Of a stretch of 7,110 bases of DNA, positions 1 through 6,376 are shown piece by piece; positions within the stretch are counted from its first letter, which is position 1; every line of letters starts with the position of its first letter. A model generated the notes under the pieces. The model was not told the origin of the DNA and made no database searches. It saw only the letters and a program-made list of their open reading frames with translations. The position numbers and the translations under genes are program-made. This stretch comes from Deltaproteobacteria bacterium RBG_13_52_11 (GTDB lineage Bacteria > Desulfobacterota > B13-G15 > RBG-16-54-18): the NCBI GenBank assembly GCA_001797745.1, contig MGQF01000103.1, forward strand, positions 22,080-29,189. The letters run 5' to 3'.

Positions 1-265
1 CATTGCTAACGTTATTTCCCCAGTAGTCTTGCACGGTAAAGCTACTGCCAACGCCTGAGCCTACCATTCTCAGATCTCTCTCCATGAGCGTCAAGGCGGC
101 CCGGGCGTTCTGCTGCATATCCGATACCTTGGTTTGGGTGGCGTAGCTCTTCTGCTGTGAGATAAAAGTAGCGTAAATGGAGGCCGTCACCACTGACGCG
201 AGCACCAAGACGATCATGAGCTCGATCAGCGTAAGGCCTGCATCTTTTGCTTTTATACCGCTCAT
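1..265 (-). CDS. pilW: PilW-type minor pilin, N-terminal part (runs off left edge)
   Basis: The first 88 residues of a type IV minor pilin are visible; the rest lies beyond the window. A short basic leader ends at Gly10, followed by the prepilin motif LTLIE (Leu11 is mature residue 1, Glu15 is the usual Glu+5) and a hydrophobic helix at about residues 11-34. Residues 51-69 (QQNARAALTLMERDLRMVG) are the signature of the PilW family. In known systems PilW is processed by PilD in the inner membrane and joins PilV, PilX, FimU and PilY1 in the pilus-initiating tip complex. The start is 5 nt after the pilV stop and the preceding CGGAT is a poor Shine-Dalgarno, so translation is probably coupled to pilV. 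The +1 residue is Leu rather than Phe, which is tolerated in minor pilins. Identification as PilW rather than another pilin is strong from the signature and gene order. Confidence 0.9.
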   Translation of the reverse strand, partial: MSGIKAKDAGLTLIELMIVLVLASVVTASIYATFISQQKSYATQTKVSDMQQNARAALTLMERDLRMVGSGVGSSFTVQDYWGNNVSN

Positions 266-270
266 ATCCG

Positions 271-651
271 TTAGATGATGGTACGAATGTTAATGGAGCG
301 AATAGCATCTCCCCCTTGACCCGTAGGGCCGGTCCAACTAATCGTTATAACAACGGTGTTCATGCCCTGCTGAGGTTGATTTACATTTACAGTCCAAGCC
401 CTGGTATACGTTATCCCATTCTGGTCAGTAACAATATCGTTGCCATTGGCGAGGGTGCCGGGGGTTCGGCGCAGCTGCTCCAACTGGTTCTGAGCCATGG
501 TCGAGGCTACCGTCATCTGCTGCCCGAAGGAGTTGCCCTTGATGGCCATGACCTGCAGGCTTGCCAGGCCCAGCAGACCGATGGCGAGGATGACCAGGGC
601 GATCATTACCTCCAGAAGGGTAAAACCCTTGATATTTTTCACCTTATCCAT
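271..651 (-). CDS. pilV: PilV-type minor pilin
   Basis: A 126-residue minor pilin. The leader of nine residues ends in Gly9, followed by FTLLEVMIALVILAIGLLG, the classic PilV N-terminus with Phe at +1 and Glu14 at +5; the hydrophobic helix covers about residues 10-32. Residues 33-62 continue with the PilV-like segment of LQVMAIKGNSFGQQM and AQNQLEQLR. The C-terminal part (about 85-107) has the beta-strand pattern ending in ITISW that is common in PilV. The Shine-Dalgarno GGAGGTGAT at 655-663 is an almost perfect anti-SD match, three nt from the ATG, which fixes the start. It lies 35 nt after fimT/gspH and 5 nt before pilW, in the same operon. Its expected role, from the family, is a membrane-processed component of the pilus tip/priming complex. 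The protein is somewhat short for PilV but appears complete. Confidence 0.92.
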   Translation of the reverse strand: MDKVKNIKGFTLLEVMIALVILAIGLLGLASLQVMAIKGNSFGQQMTVASTMAQNQLEQLRRTPGTLANGNDIVTDQNGITYTRAWTVNVNQPQQGMNTVVITISWTGPTGQGGDAIRSINIRTII

Positions 652-686
652 TACATCACCTCCGGTTCTTCCTATCCTCCTCCCGC

Positions 687-1205
687 CTAGTTTACCCTCA
701 CAGCCCCCGTGCGGGAGATAATGATCTGAAACTGATCGTTGCTCGGATTATTTAACGCAATCGTGCTGGTCGAGTTCCCTCCTACCCCCCCAAAACCACC
801 CGTTCCCAAGGCCGTGCCGTCCGGTCTAAATATGCGGTCTATAGTCCCAGCGGTAGTCCCATCCACAGTGATTGTTACGCCGCTGGGCAGGGTGATCGTC
901 GTCCCTTCTTGCGTGGGCCAAGCGGTGGAACTCTGTCGCTGATTTCCTTTCCAGACGCTGAATTGTCGGTTATCAAGATCCAACAGGATCTTGTATTCCA
1001 CTACGTCGCTGATCGACTTCAACCTGGCCAATTGCAGGGCATCTGCCAGATCTTTAGTCGCGCCCTTCACCCGGAACCTGGCTGCCCACTCCCCAATGCT
1101 CGGGGTCATAAAGAGGGCCATGATGCCAATAATGGCCATCACCACCGCCAGCTCGATGATCGTAACACCCTTTTCAGAATGTCTTCTCACACCTATCTTC
1201 ATCAT
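687..1205 (-). CDS. fimT: FimT/FimU-type minor pilin (GspH family)
   Basis: A 172-residue pseudopilin-like protein. The basic leader ends at Gly13, followed by VTIIE (Val14 +1, Glu18 +5) and a hydrophobic helix at about 14-36. The segment around residues 47-66 (KGATKDLADALQLARLKSIS) matches the conserved FimT/GspH helix in which DLADALQLAR is typical. The C-terminal half has the GspH pattern RIFRPDG, a glycine-rich loop (about 131-144) and a closing IIISRTGAVRVN. Two adjacent ATGs are possible (1205 and 1202); the first is preferred because AAGGAGG at 1213-1219 sits 7 nt upstream of it. It is the first gene of the left operon, following a sigma-54-like promoter. FimT and FimU cannot be separated from the sequence alone; in either case it is the GspH-like subunit of the minor pilin complex. 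Confidence 0.88.
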   Translation of the reverse strand: MMKIGVRRHSEKGVTIIELAVVMAIIGIMALFMTPSIGEWAARFRVKGATKDLADALQLARLKSISDVVEYKILLDLDNRQFSVWKGNQRQSSTAWPTQEGTTITLPSGVTITVDGTTAGTIDRIFRPDGTALGTGGFGGVGGNSTSTIALNNPSNDQFQIIISRTGAVRVN

Positions 1206-1212
1206 CCCTGCC

Positions 1213-1219
1213 CCTCCTT
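1213..1219 (-). promoter_or_regulatory. Ribosome binding site of fimT/gspH
   Basis: On the minus strand AAGGAGG precedes the ATG at 1205 by 7 nt (spacer GGCAGGG). It supports the upstream of the two adjacent ATG codons. Confidence 0.85.
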
Positions 1220-1246
1220 GTAGATAGACTTCTTTCCATAATTTAG

Positions 1247-1263
1247 TGCAGAATGAATGCCAA
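1247..1263 (-). promoter_or_regulatory. Candidate sigma-54 (-24/-12) promoter for fimT-pilV-pilW
   Basis: Read on the minus strand, TTGGCATTCATTCTGCA matches the sigma-54 consensus (TGGCACG-N4-TTGC): the TTGGCA element, then the TGCA element, with exactly 10 nt between the invariant GG and GC. The second element has C instead of the first T, and CG of the -24 element is TT here. The expected start would be near 1236, giving a leader of about 30 nt that still contains the Shine-Dalgarno at 1213-1219. Sigma-54 with the two-component regulator PilR drives pilin genes in several proteobacteria, so the position fits. This is sequence inference; no transcript start is known. Confidence 0.65.
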
Positions 1264-1342
1264 CATCTTATTGCCGCAGAGATGCTAAATGACTGATTTT
1301 AAAAGGGAATTAATTAGGTCAAAGATGATAATACTGCTTGGA

Positions 1343-1383
1343 GACAAAAAAGGCCTTTTTCTCATACCCGTAACTGACAAAAA
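1343..1383 (-). promoter_or_regulatory. Possible enhancer region: two TTTTTGTC direct repeats
   Basis: On the minus strand TTTTTGTC occurs at 1376-1383 and again at 1343-1350, 33 nt apart (about three helical turns). They lie 80-120 nt upstream of the -24 element of the candidate sigma-54 promoter, the usual distance for an enhancer-binding activator. Known PilR sites consist of a spacer followed by (C/G)TGTC; the TGTC core is present but the preceding base is T. A further CTGTC lies at 1452-1456. The palindrome AAAAAGGCCTTTTT (1347-1360) overlaps the second repeat. The assignment to PilR is inference only. Confidence 0.3.
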
Positions 1384-1497
1384 TGGGCACTAAAAAGACC
1401 CCTTGTAAAAAGTGGGCCTGTGCGCTCTAAAGTATTATGAGATGGTTAAGAGACAGGGTGAACCACTGCTATAATTTCCCTCTCTGGGAATAAAAGA

Positions 1498-1524
1498 AAA
1501 ACCTTCGCATTAGGCGAAGGTTTT
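1498..1524. terminator. Bidirectional intrinsic terminator downstream of pilY1
   Basis: Perfect 11-bp inverted repeat: arm AAAACCTTCGC at 1498-1508, loop ATTAG at 1509-1513, arm GCGAAGGTTTT at 1514-1524. On the minus strand the stem is followed by a T-rich run (TTTTTCTTTTATT), the form expected to end the pilX-X-pilY1 transcript. On the plus strand it is followed by TTTTATTTTG, so it could act in both directions. It lies about 150 nt beyond the pilY1 stop and upstream of the fimT promoter, insulating the two operons. Confidence 0.88.
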
Positions 1525-1557
1525 ATTTTGATTTTTGACCAAAAAGGTTCAAGCTGT

Positions 1558-1631
1558 CAGGGGGTCAACAAAGATGCCGGAGGTGACCCTTTGGTCATTT
1601 GAATGATTTTCACCCGAACCCTTGACCCCTG
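1558..1631. repeat. Nested inverted repeats in the pilY1-fimT intergenic region
   Basis: CAGGGGGTCAA (1558-1568) pairs with TTGACCCCTG (1622-1631) apart from one extra G. Inside it TGACC (1584-1588) pairs with GGTCA (1593-1597) across a CTTT loop. Just outside, TTGACC (1536-1540 region) and GGTTCAA (1546-1552) form a further imperfect pair, and GGTTC (1546-1550) can alternatively pair with GAACC (1616-1620). All the arms share the GGTCA/TGACC core. This stretch is untranslated on both strands as far as can be seen. It may fold at the 3' end of the pilY1 mRNA or mark a DNA-binding or decayed repeat element; the function is unknown. Confidence 0.5.
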
Positions 1632-1651
1632 GAATCCTTACCCCCTAAAGT

Positions 1652-1666
1652 CCCGCCCTTGGCGGG
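1652..1666. other. G+C hairpin just after the pilY1 stop
   Basis: CCCGCC (1652-1657) and GGCGGG (1661-1666) form a 6-bp all-G+C stem with a three-base loop, starting 5 nt after the pilY1 stop codon. On the minus strand only a short ACTTTA follows, not a proper U-tract, so it is more likely a 3' mRNA-stabilising hairpin or a weak terminator than the main terminator, which is at 1498-1524. Confidence 0.5.
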
Positions 1667-1671
1667 GTAGT

Positions 1672-4600
1672 TTACTCAGCCTTTTCCCTCCAGAAGATTA
1701 CCCTACTCTGAGGCGACGTTGCAGGGTTGATATTGACCGTTGCCACCACCCCCGTCCCCAGCTGTACCATACCCGTCACCCCCTGTTGCCTTCCTGCGTG
1801 GATGACGGCGCTGGTCGGCATTCCTGCGCCTAGATATTGCTTTTTCAGGATCTCCTTTTTTGCAACGCCACTCGTAGTCATTGTGTTCGTCGCGCTCAGT
1901 CCTATAACCGATTCCTCATATGCCGTGCCGGTCTCATAGTAGAGGGCGAAGAGGTAGCTGTCGCCTCCGTAACTGCACAGATCATCATTCGGGTCAAAGG
2001 TGGGGAAGAGGACGATGTCCCCCAGGATGGTGGGTTTGGTGAGGAACCGCTCTCCCCCGGTTATGTCCAAATACCAGCCGTATTTTGTACCTGAAGTAGC
2101 GCTGTACTGGGCCCTTTTAGCAGCAAGATAGCCCACAAAGGTCATATCGGTAGCACCGTCACCAGTTGTATCAATATACCCTCCATCAGCCACGCGGTAT
2201 GTAGTGACATCGTTGAGATCGGATTCACTGAACTCTCCCGTGCCCGGATCCCACACGCCATAGAGCCTCTGGCTCGAGCCATCGGCCTTATCGATGTCGG
2301 AGAAGTAACGCCCTGTGCCCCAGAAGAGCCACAGCCTACCATAGGGGTCAAGGGCGGCTGAAGGCTCAGAGGTTATAGGCAAAAAAGTATTCGAAGAGAA
2401 AAAGGTGGATAGGGCCCAGTCGCTTGGAGTATCACTATCGGTATTAATCCTGAAGATCTTTCCCTTCCACCCTGAATTATAATAGGTGGCACCGATGTAT
2501 GCTAAATCGACATCGTCGTCAAGGCCCTTGTCAATGGTGATTGGGCTGGACATAAAGAAGGGGCTGCCGCCAATGTCAATGGAAAAATCCTTTGCAAGTG
2601 CTCCCGTGTAAAGATTGCGCACATAGACATGACCAGTTGTTGCGCCTGCTCCGTCGAAGTCCGACGGCCCTGTGCCGAATATGACATACCAATTCCCTGC
2701 GGTATCTTTTGCGCCGCGCCGAATGATGGCCGGATAGGATGTAGTGAAGCGCGTTTCGGTTGAGATTAGAGAGTCGTTGACGGCAAGCTCCCAGAGGAGA
2801 TCGGGGTTATCAGGGTCGGTGACATCGATGGCGAAATATGCAGAGCGGAAGGTTCGGGCGTCAGGCCCCCCGGTAATGGCCTTGCCGCCGAACCTCATGG
2901 CGCCGATGAGCACCGTACCCCAACCATTCGGGTGGATCCCGCCACTCGTAAAGATCCGCGCATCCACCACCTTTGTCTTCAGATCCACGTAATAAGCATG
3001 GCAGTAATCAGGGTCTGTCAACCACTTGAGATGGGGGAGGAGGTTGTAGGGGATATATGTCCAGATCTCCTTACCCCTATCACCCCCGTTATACCAGCCG
3101 CGCTCCGTCTTTGAGCCTGTGCCGGGGTTATCCCCCTCATTATAATCCCCGGCGCTGAAGGCATGGAGCATGCCGTCGTTGCCACCCACGTAGACAACGG
3201 TCTTCCTGTCCTTGTGGTCCCTCATAAATTGGAGATAAGAGGTATCTCCATAGATGAGGTGGTACTGCCCCATGGGCCTGCTTACCACAGAAGGGGTGGA
3301 ATAGACGATATCGCCGAGCTTCCAGATATCCCCATCAATGGTCCTATCCCGGCAGCCGGTAAAGGTTCCCCCTCGGATAAAATTGATGATATTTGAAGCC
3401 TCGGTATCACTGGCGGCATTAAGATAGGTCCGCAGAGTCGAGGCATTGGCGGTAGTAAAAGAAATCCATTCGCCGGTAGGCGCTGGCTGACCATCCTGAT
3501 CAGCATCTTTAAAAGTATATATCGTCCGGTCGTCTTCGTCCGTATTTGCCAATATACTCCCATAATCATAGATGGGCCTCAGCTCAGCGAGGGAGATGGT
3601 ATCGACAAATTCCCCCGTATCAATCTGTCCATTCCCATTTGCATCCTGGTATCGATTTACCACCGTATCGCCGGCGACATTTAAGGCAAACTGTATGATG
3701 TAGTCATCGGTAAGCACCAGCCCCGGATAGGTGTCAGTAACGGTATTCTCCCTCAGATTGCCATACTGATCGACCCACAGGGCATTGAGGTATCCGACCC
3801 AGCTGATCTTCCGCGACCCCTCGTACACCGCAGGGTTAAAAAAGGCCTGGAACAAGGACCCCTCCCCCTCGGCCGAGGTGGAGAGGACCGATACCGCCGT
3901 TCCGGAAGAGGTCTTCTGGAGGATCTCACCAAAGGTCGTCTCCAACGCAGTTGCTATCTGGCTCGGGTCAGAGGCAAAGAAGTACGAGTCAGGGAAGCCA
4001 TTGGCATCCTTGTCCCACTCGGACTGGAGATTAGGCTGATTATTGCCATCCCGATCATTAAACCCCCCGTATTTTCCTGCGAGGTAGAGCATATTCATCT
4101 TGCCGACGAGCATAGTTGCATTGGATTCTTGCGTATCGATCACGTACGTGGATACGTTCTGCATTCCATCCCATCCAGTGCCAGTCCTCAGGTCAGTGGT
4201 GTGGGCATAGTAGGCCAGGCCGGCAATGTAGTAAGAATTTCTCTTACCCGGCCACGGGCAGGTGCCATGCACTTCGCCCAGATTGGTGATTAGCTTACTA
4301 GTAGGATCTAAGTCACACGTTCCGCCAATCACACAGCCGATGCACCTGCTGGTCCCGTTGATCCCTTCCATGGTGCCCACTTGATTGGTCAATGTCGTGA
4401 CATTGATGGCAGTATCAGGGTTTGACGGCTCGCCGTGGTCAACCACATCAGGATCATCAGGCGTATAATCAGTTTCGTTAGCGGAACTAGTAAAAGATGT
4501 CCCTGGCAGTCTCTTGTCCAGCCAGGGGTTGGCGTCGTTGAGGGCGATGATAAAGTTGCGCTGGCACGTATAGATAATGGGATCACGCCAATCGAGGGTG

Positions 4601-5856
4601 GAGCTTGCATGGCTTCCGTAGACAGGGAATCCATCGTCAATCTCAGGTATATTTGTCGTCCCATCATTATAATGAACATAGTTAGAGGTTGGATCTGTAA
4701 AGCCTTTAAAATACCTGATGGCCTCATAATACATCTCGCCGATAGGGTCGCGCGATTTGTATCCTTGCAAATAGCCGAATTTATTCATATAGTTGATGAC
4801 GCCGCTGTTTGCGCCGCTGATACCGTCGGGATTGTCGCGAAAGGTACCATCTGCATTTATCTCATACTCGGGATTAGCACACCCCCCCGTGGTCGTGCAC
4901 GTGACAAGGGTGCCGCTGCTGTTGTGATATTTCAGCCCCTTGGCGATAGTGGGGCTTATCCACTTCATATTGGCCCTGATCACCCCGCCGTTGGTCGCAT
5001 TATTATTATCAGGGCCTAAGGCATACGAGATCAGCCCAAAGCGCATCTTATCAGTATAACGCTGTAAGACGCCTACAGGCTTGTAATTGCTTCCATAGGC
5101 CATGCAGTTCGCCTCAAGCTTACCGGTTTCACACACCTTGACCCGCGCTCGATACACTGTTGTACAGTCGGTACCACATACGGGGAATCTGTTGGCATCT
5201 AAGGTAACGGTACAGCTAGCATCGCTGCACACGGCAAACCCTTTTCCCCTGTTGACGATGTAGATGGTCCCTGAGTGCGGTGTAAAACTACCACCACTAT
5301 CAGTCCGTTTTATGGGGAACCATGAGTCGCCTGCGCTCAACCTCTGATCTGCCCGCAAGAGGATAGTTTCCGTAGCGGTATCCGTATCCCTATTGCCGCC
5401 GGTAAAGGACTTTCTGACTGCGTCTATGGCCATTGTCGTAGCCCAGTTGAGAAAGTTGCCGCTCCATAACCCAGAGGTATTTTTGTAAAAATACAAATTG
5501 GTGGTATCGTAAGCATATTTGGCAGAGGAGTCAAAGTAGCCGTAGTACGTCATAGTATCGTTATAGCAGTTGCTGATCCTCCTTCCAGTCGCCCCATCAG
5601 TATAACGACAGGCTGCAGGGGAGCAACCGTAGGTATCAGAGGTTGGGTCACCTGTACAGGTGATATCCGGATGCGCAGCGCCCTGCATCGGGGTCTCAAC
5701 CGAGATATCGAGCAGGACATTGGGGGGCGCCCCCTGGCGGACAAAGGGCGGGATCGAGCAATTCGAGCCTTCGCCGGTATAATCAATGCCCCATGCTGTA
5801 GTCACGCTAAAAATGAGTAGAGTAAACAGTAAGCCCCCGACACTTTTTTTTCTCAT
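1672..5856 (-). CDS. pilY1: PilY1-type type IV pilus tip adhesin/assembly factor
   Basis: A 1394-residue secreted protein. Residues 1-23 form a signal peptide (RKK start, hydrophobic core, cleavage probably after AWG). The N-terminal third resembles the von Willebrand A region of PilY1: PPNVLLD at 44-50, YYGYFD at 104-109, GNFLNWAT at 133-140, a Cys pair at 242/251 followed by YKPVGVLQRY and RFGLISY. The strand-end motif DISVE (50-54) stands where DxSxS would be, so a standard MIDAS is not evident. The C-terminal part is the PilC/PilY1 beta-propeller with VVYVGGNDGMLHAF at 887-900 and a closing FWRE. D1109, D1113 and D1117 match the DxNxDxxxD calcium site of Pseudomonas PilY1, with Gly for Asn. 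An EF-hand-like loop (DANGNGQIDTGE) is at 738-749, with further Asp loops near 601-623 and 784-788. In known systems PilY1 sits at the pilus tip with the minor pilins, supports extension and mediates adhesion. The start has GGAG 7 nt upstream, 17 nt after the preceding gene. Confidence 0.95.
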   Translation of the reverse strand: MRKKSVGGLLFTLLIFSVTTAWGIDYTGEGSNCSIPPFVRQGAPPNVLLDISVETPMQGAAHPDITCTGDPTSDTYGCSPAACRYTDGATGRRISNCYNDTMTYYGYFDSSAKYAYDTTNLYFYKNTSGLWSGNFLNWATTMAIDAVRKSFTGGNRDTDTATETILLRADQRLSAGDSWFPIKRTDSGGSFTPHSGTIYIVNRGKGFAVCSDASCTVTLDANRFPVCGTDCTTVYRARVKVCETGKLEANCMAYGSNYKPVGVLQRYTDKMRFGLISYALGPDNNNATNGGVIRANMKWISPTIAKGLKYHNSSGTLVTCTTTGGCANPEYEINADGTFRDNPDGISGANSGVINYMNKFGYLQGYKSRDPIGEMYYEAIRYFKGFTDPTSNYVHYNDGTTNIPEIDDGFPVYGSHASSTLDWRDPIIYTCQRNFIIALNDANPWLDKRLPGTSFTSSANETDYTPDDPDVVDHGEPSNPDTAINVTTLTNQVGTMEGINGTSRCIGCVIGGTCDLDPTSKLITNLGEVHGTCPWPGKRNSYYIAGLAYYAHTTDLRTGTGWDGMQNVSTYVIDTQESNATMLVGKMNMLYLAGKYGGFNDRDGNNQPNLQSEWDKDANGFPDSYFFASDPSQIATALETTFGEILQKTSSGTAVSVLSTSAEGEGSLFQAFFNPAVYEGSRKISWVGYLNALWVDQYGNLRENTVTDTYPGLVLTDDYIIQFALNVAGDTVVNRYQDANGNGQIDTGEFVDTISLAELRPIYDYGSILANTDEDDRTIYTFKDADQDGQPAPTGEWISFTTANASTLRTYLNAASDTEASNIINFIRGGTFTGCRDRTIDGDIWKLGDIVYSTPSVVSRPMGQYHLIYGDTSYLQFMRDHKDRKTVVYVGGNDGMLHAFSAGDYNEGDNPGTGSKTERGWYNGGDRGKEIWTYIPYNLLPHLKWLTDPDYCHAYYVDLKTKVVDARIFTSGGIHPNGWGTVLIGAMRFGGKAITGGPDARTFRSAYFAIDVTDPDNPDLLWELAVNDSLISTETRFTTSYPAIIRRGAKDTAGNWYVIFGTGPSDFDGAGATTGHVYVRNLYTGALAKDFSIDIGGSPFFMSSPITIDKGLDDDVDLAYIGATYYNSGWKGKIFRINTDSDTPSDWALSTFFSSNTFLPITSEPSAALDPYGRLWLFWGTGRYFSDIDKADGSSQRLYGVWDPGTGEFSESDLNDVTTYRVADGGYIDTTGDGATDMTFVGYLAAKRAQYSATSGTKYGWYLDITGGERFLTKPTILGDIVLFPTFDPNDDLCSYGGDSYLFALYYETGTAYEESVIGLSATNTMTTSGVAKKEILKKQYLGAGMPTSAVIHAGRQQGVTGMVQLGTGVVATVNINPATSPQSRVIFWREKAE

Positions 5857-5873
5857 TTTTTCTCTCCGCTTAC

Positions 5874-6335
5874 TTATTGTTGCATGTCGACGATGATGAT
5901 CTTTACCACCTCGTTGTTCACAATATAGATATCCGCCTTGGTGATGAAGCCGACGCCGGCAATAGTCTTTATATCCAACCGCAGGCCCTTTTTACCATTT
6001 TCTCTAACCTCTACCTCAGGAGATAGAGGATACTGATGCGTTTGTTGAATGGTTTGCGTTTGATCATTCACTGAACCCGGTTTTCCCTTGATAATGCTTT
6101 GGGTTTTACCCGTTCTGTCTGTCTCAGCCGGAGAGGAAGCAGGAGATGTTTCAACGACGGCATAAAGCTTTTTCGTATCAATGTAGGGGACATAGCAATC
6201 CTTAATAACCTTAACAAGCTTTGTGGTATCATTGAGCACAGGCTCATATTTGACAGGCTGAGCAAACCCAATCTCTATGAGAAACAGCAGAGTTAAACCA
6301 ATGAGCGTTGTTACAACACTCTTTATTCCCTTCAT
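5874..6335 (-). CDS. Small secreted protein of unknown function between pilX and pilY1
   Basis: A 153-residue protein that I do not recognise. Residues 1-25 look like a Sec signal peptide: Lys2/Lys5, a hydrophobic stretch at about 7-20, and a likely cleavage site GFA|Q at 25/26. There is no lipobox Cys, only a single Cys47, so a soluble periplasmic or exported protein is expected. Residues about 64-102 are rich in Ser, Thr, Gln and Pro and look like a flexible linker. The C-terminal part (about 117-149) alternates hydrophobic residues (LRLDIKTIAGVGFITKADIYIV) in a beta-strand pattern. The Shine-Dalgarno AAGGAGG at 6341-6347, 5 nt from the ATG, is strong. It lies 41 nt after pilX and 17 nt before pilY1, so co-expression is very likely, and a role in export, folding or anchoring of PilY1 or the minor pilins is a reasonable guess. 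It has no prepilin leader and so is not itself a pilin. Confidence 0.85.
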   Translation of the reverse strand: MKGIKSVVTTLIGLTLLFLIEIGFAQPVKYEPVLNDTTKLVKVIKDCYVPYIDTKKLYAVVETSPASSPAETDRTGKTQSIIKGKPGSVNDQTQTIQQTHQYPLSPEVEVRENGKKGLRLDIKTIAGVGFITKADIYIVNNEVVKIIIVDMQQ

Positions 6336-6340
6336 ATCAT

Positions 6341-6347
6341 CCTCCTT
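6341..6347 (-). promoter_or_regulatory. Ribosome binding site of the unknown secreted-protein gene
   Basis: AAGGAGG on the minus strand, 5 nt before the ATG at 6335. It directly abuts the hairpin at 6348-6372, so folding of that hairpin could affect access to it. Confidence 0.85.
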
Positions 6348-6372
6348 ATCGGCTTATGCCCCATGAGCCGAT
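6348..6372. other. Intergenic hairpin between pilX and the secreted-protein gene
   Basis: ATCGGCT (6348-6354) and AGCCGAT (6366-6372) are perfect inverted arms. ATG (6356-6358) and CAT (6362-6364) extend the stem across one mismatch (T/G, wobble on the plus strand, A/C on the minus strand), leaving a CCC loop. It occupies most of the 41-nt gap after the pilX stop. There is no T-run after it on the minus strand, so it is not an intrinsic terminator; a role in mRNA processing, stability or translation balance within the operon is inference. Confidence 0.6.
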
Positions 6373-6376
6373 TTCA

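Noticed and set aside
247..690. Plus-strand open frame (147 codons) opposite pilV and its flanks
   Set aside because: It overlaps pilV on the other strand, spans the pilV-pilW and fimT-pilV junctions, and its composition looks like an antisense shadow.
1347..1360. Palindrome AAAAAGGCCTTTTT as a separate operator or terminator
   Set aside because: It has no proper loop for an RNA hairpin and is mostly A and T runs, so chance is likely; it is mentioned only with the overlapping TTTTTGTC repeat.
1470..1475. Perfect TATAAT on the plus strand
   Set aside because: No acceptable -35 element lies about 17 nt upstream, and any transcript would run into the terminator at 1498-1524 within a few tens of bases.
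1476..1490. Short inverted repeat TTCCC/GGGAA next to the terminator
   Set aside because: The stem is only 5 bp with a 5-base loop and no T-run directly after it, so it is not supported as a separate terminator or operator.
4435..5019. Long plus-strand open frame (194 codons) opposite pilY1
   Set aside because: It is fully antisense to a gene with clear family motifs, has no recognisable domain and no convincing ribosome site; it is best explained as a shadow frame.
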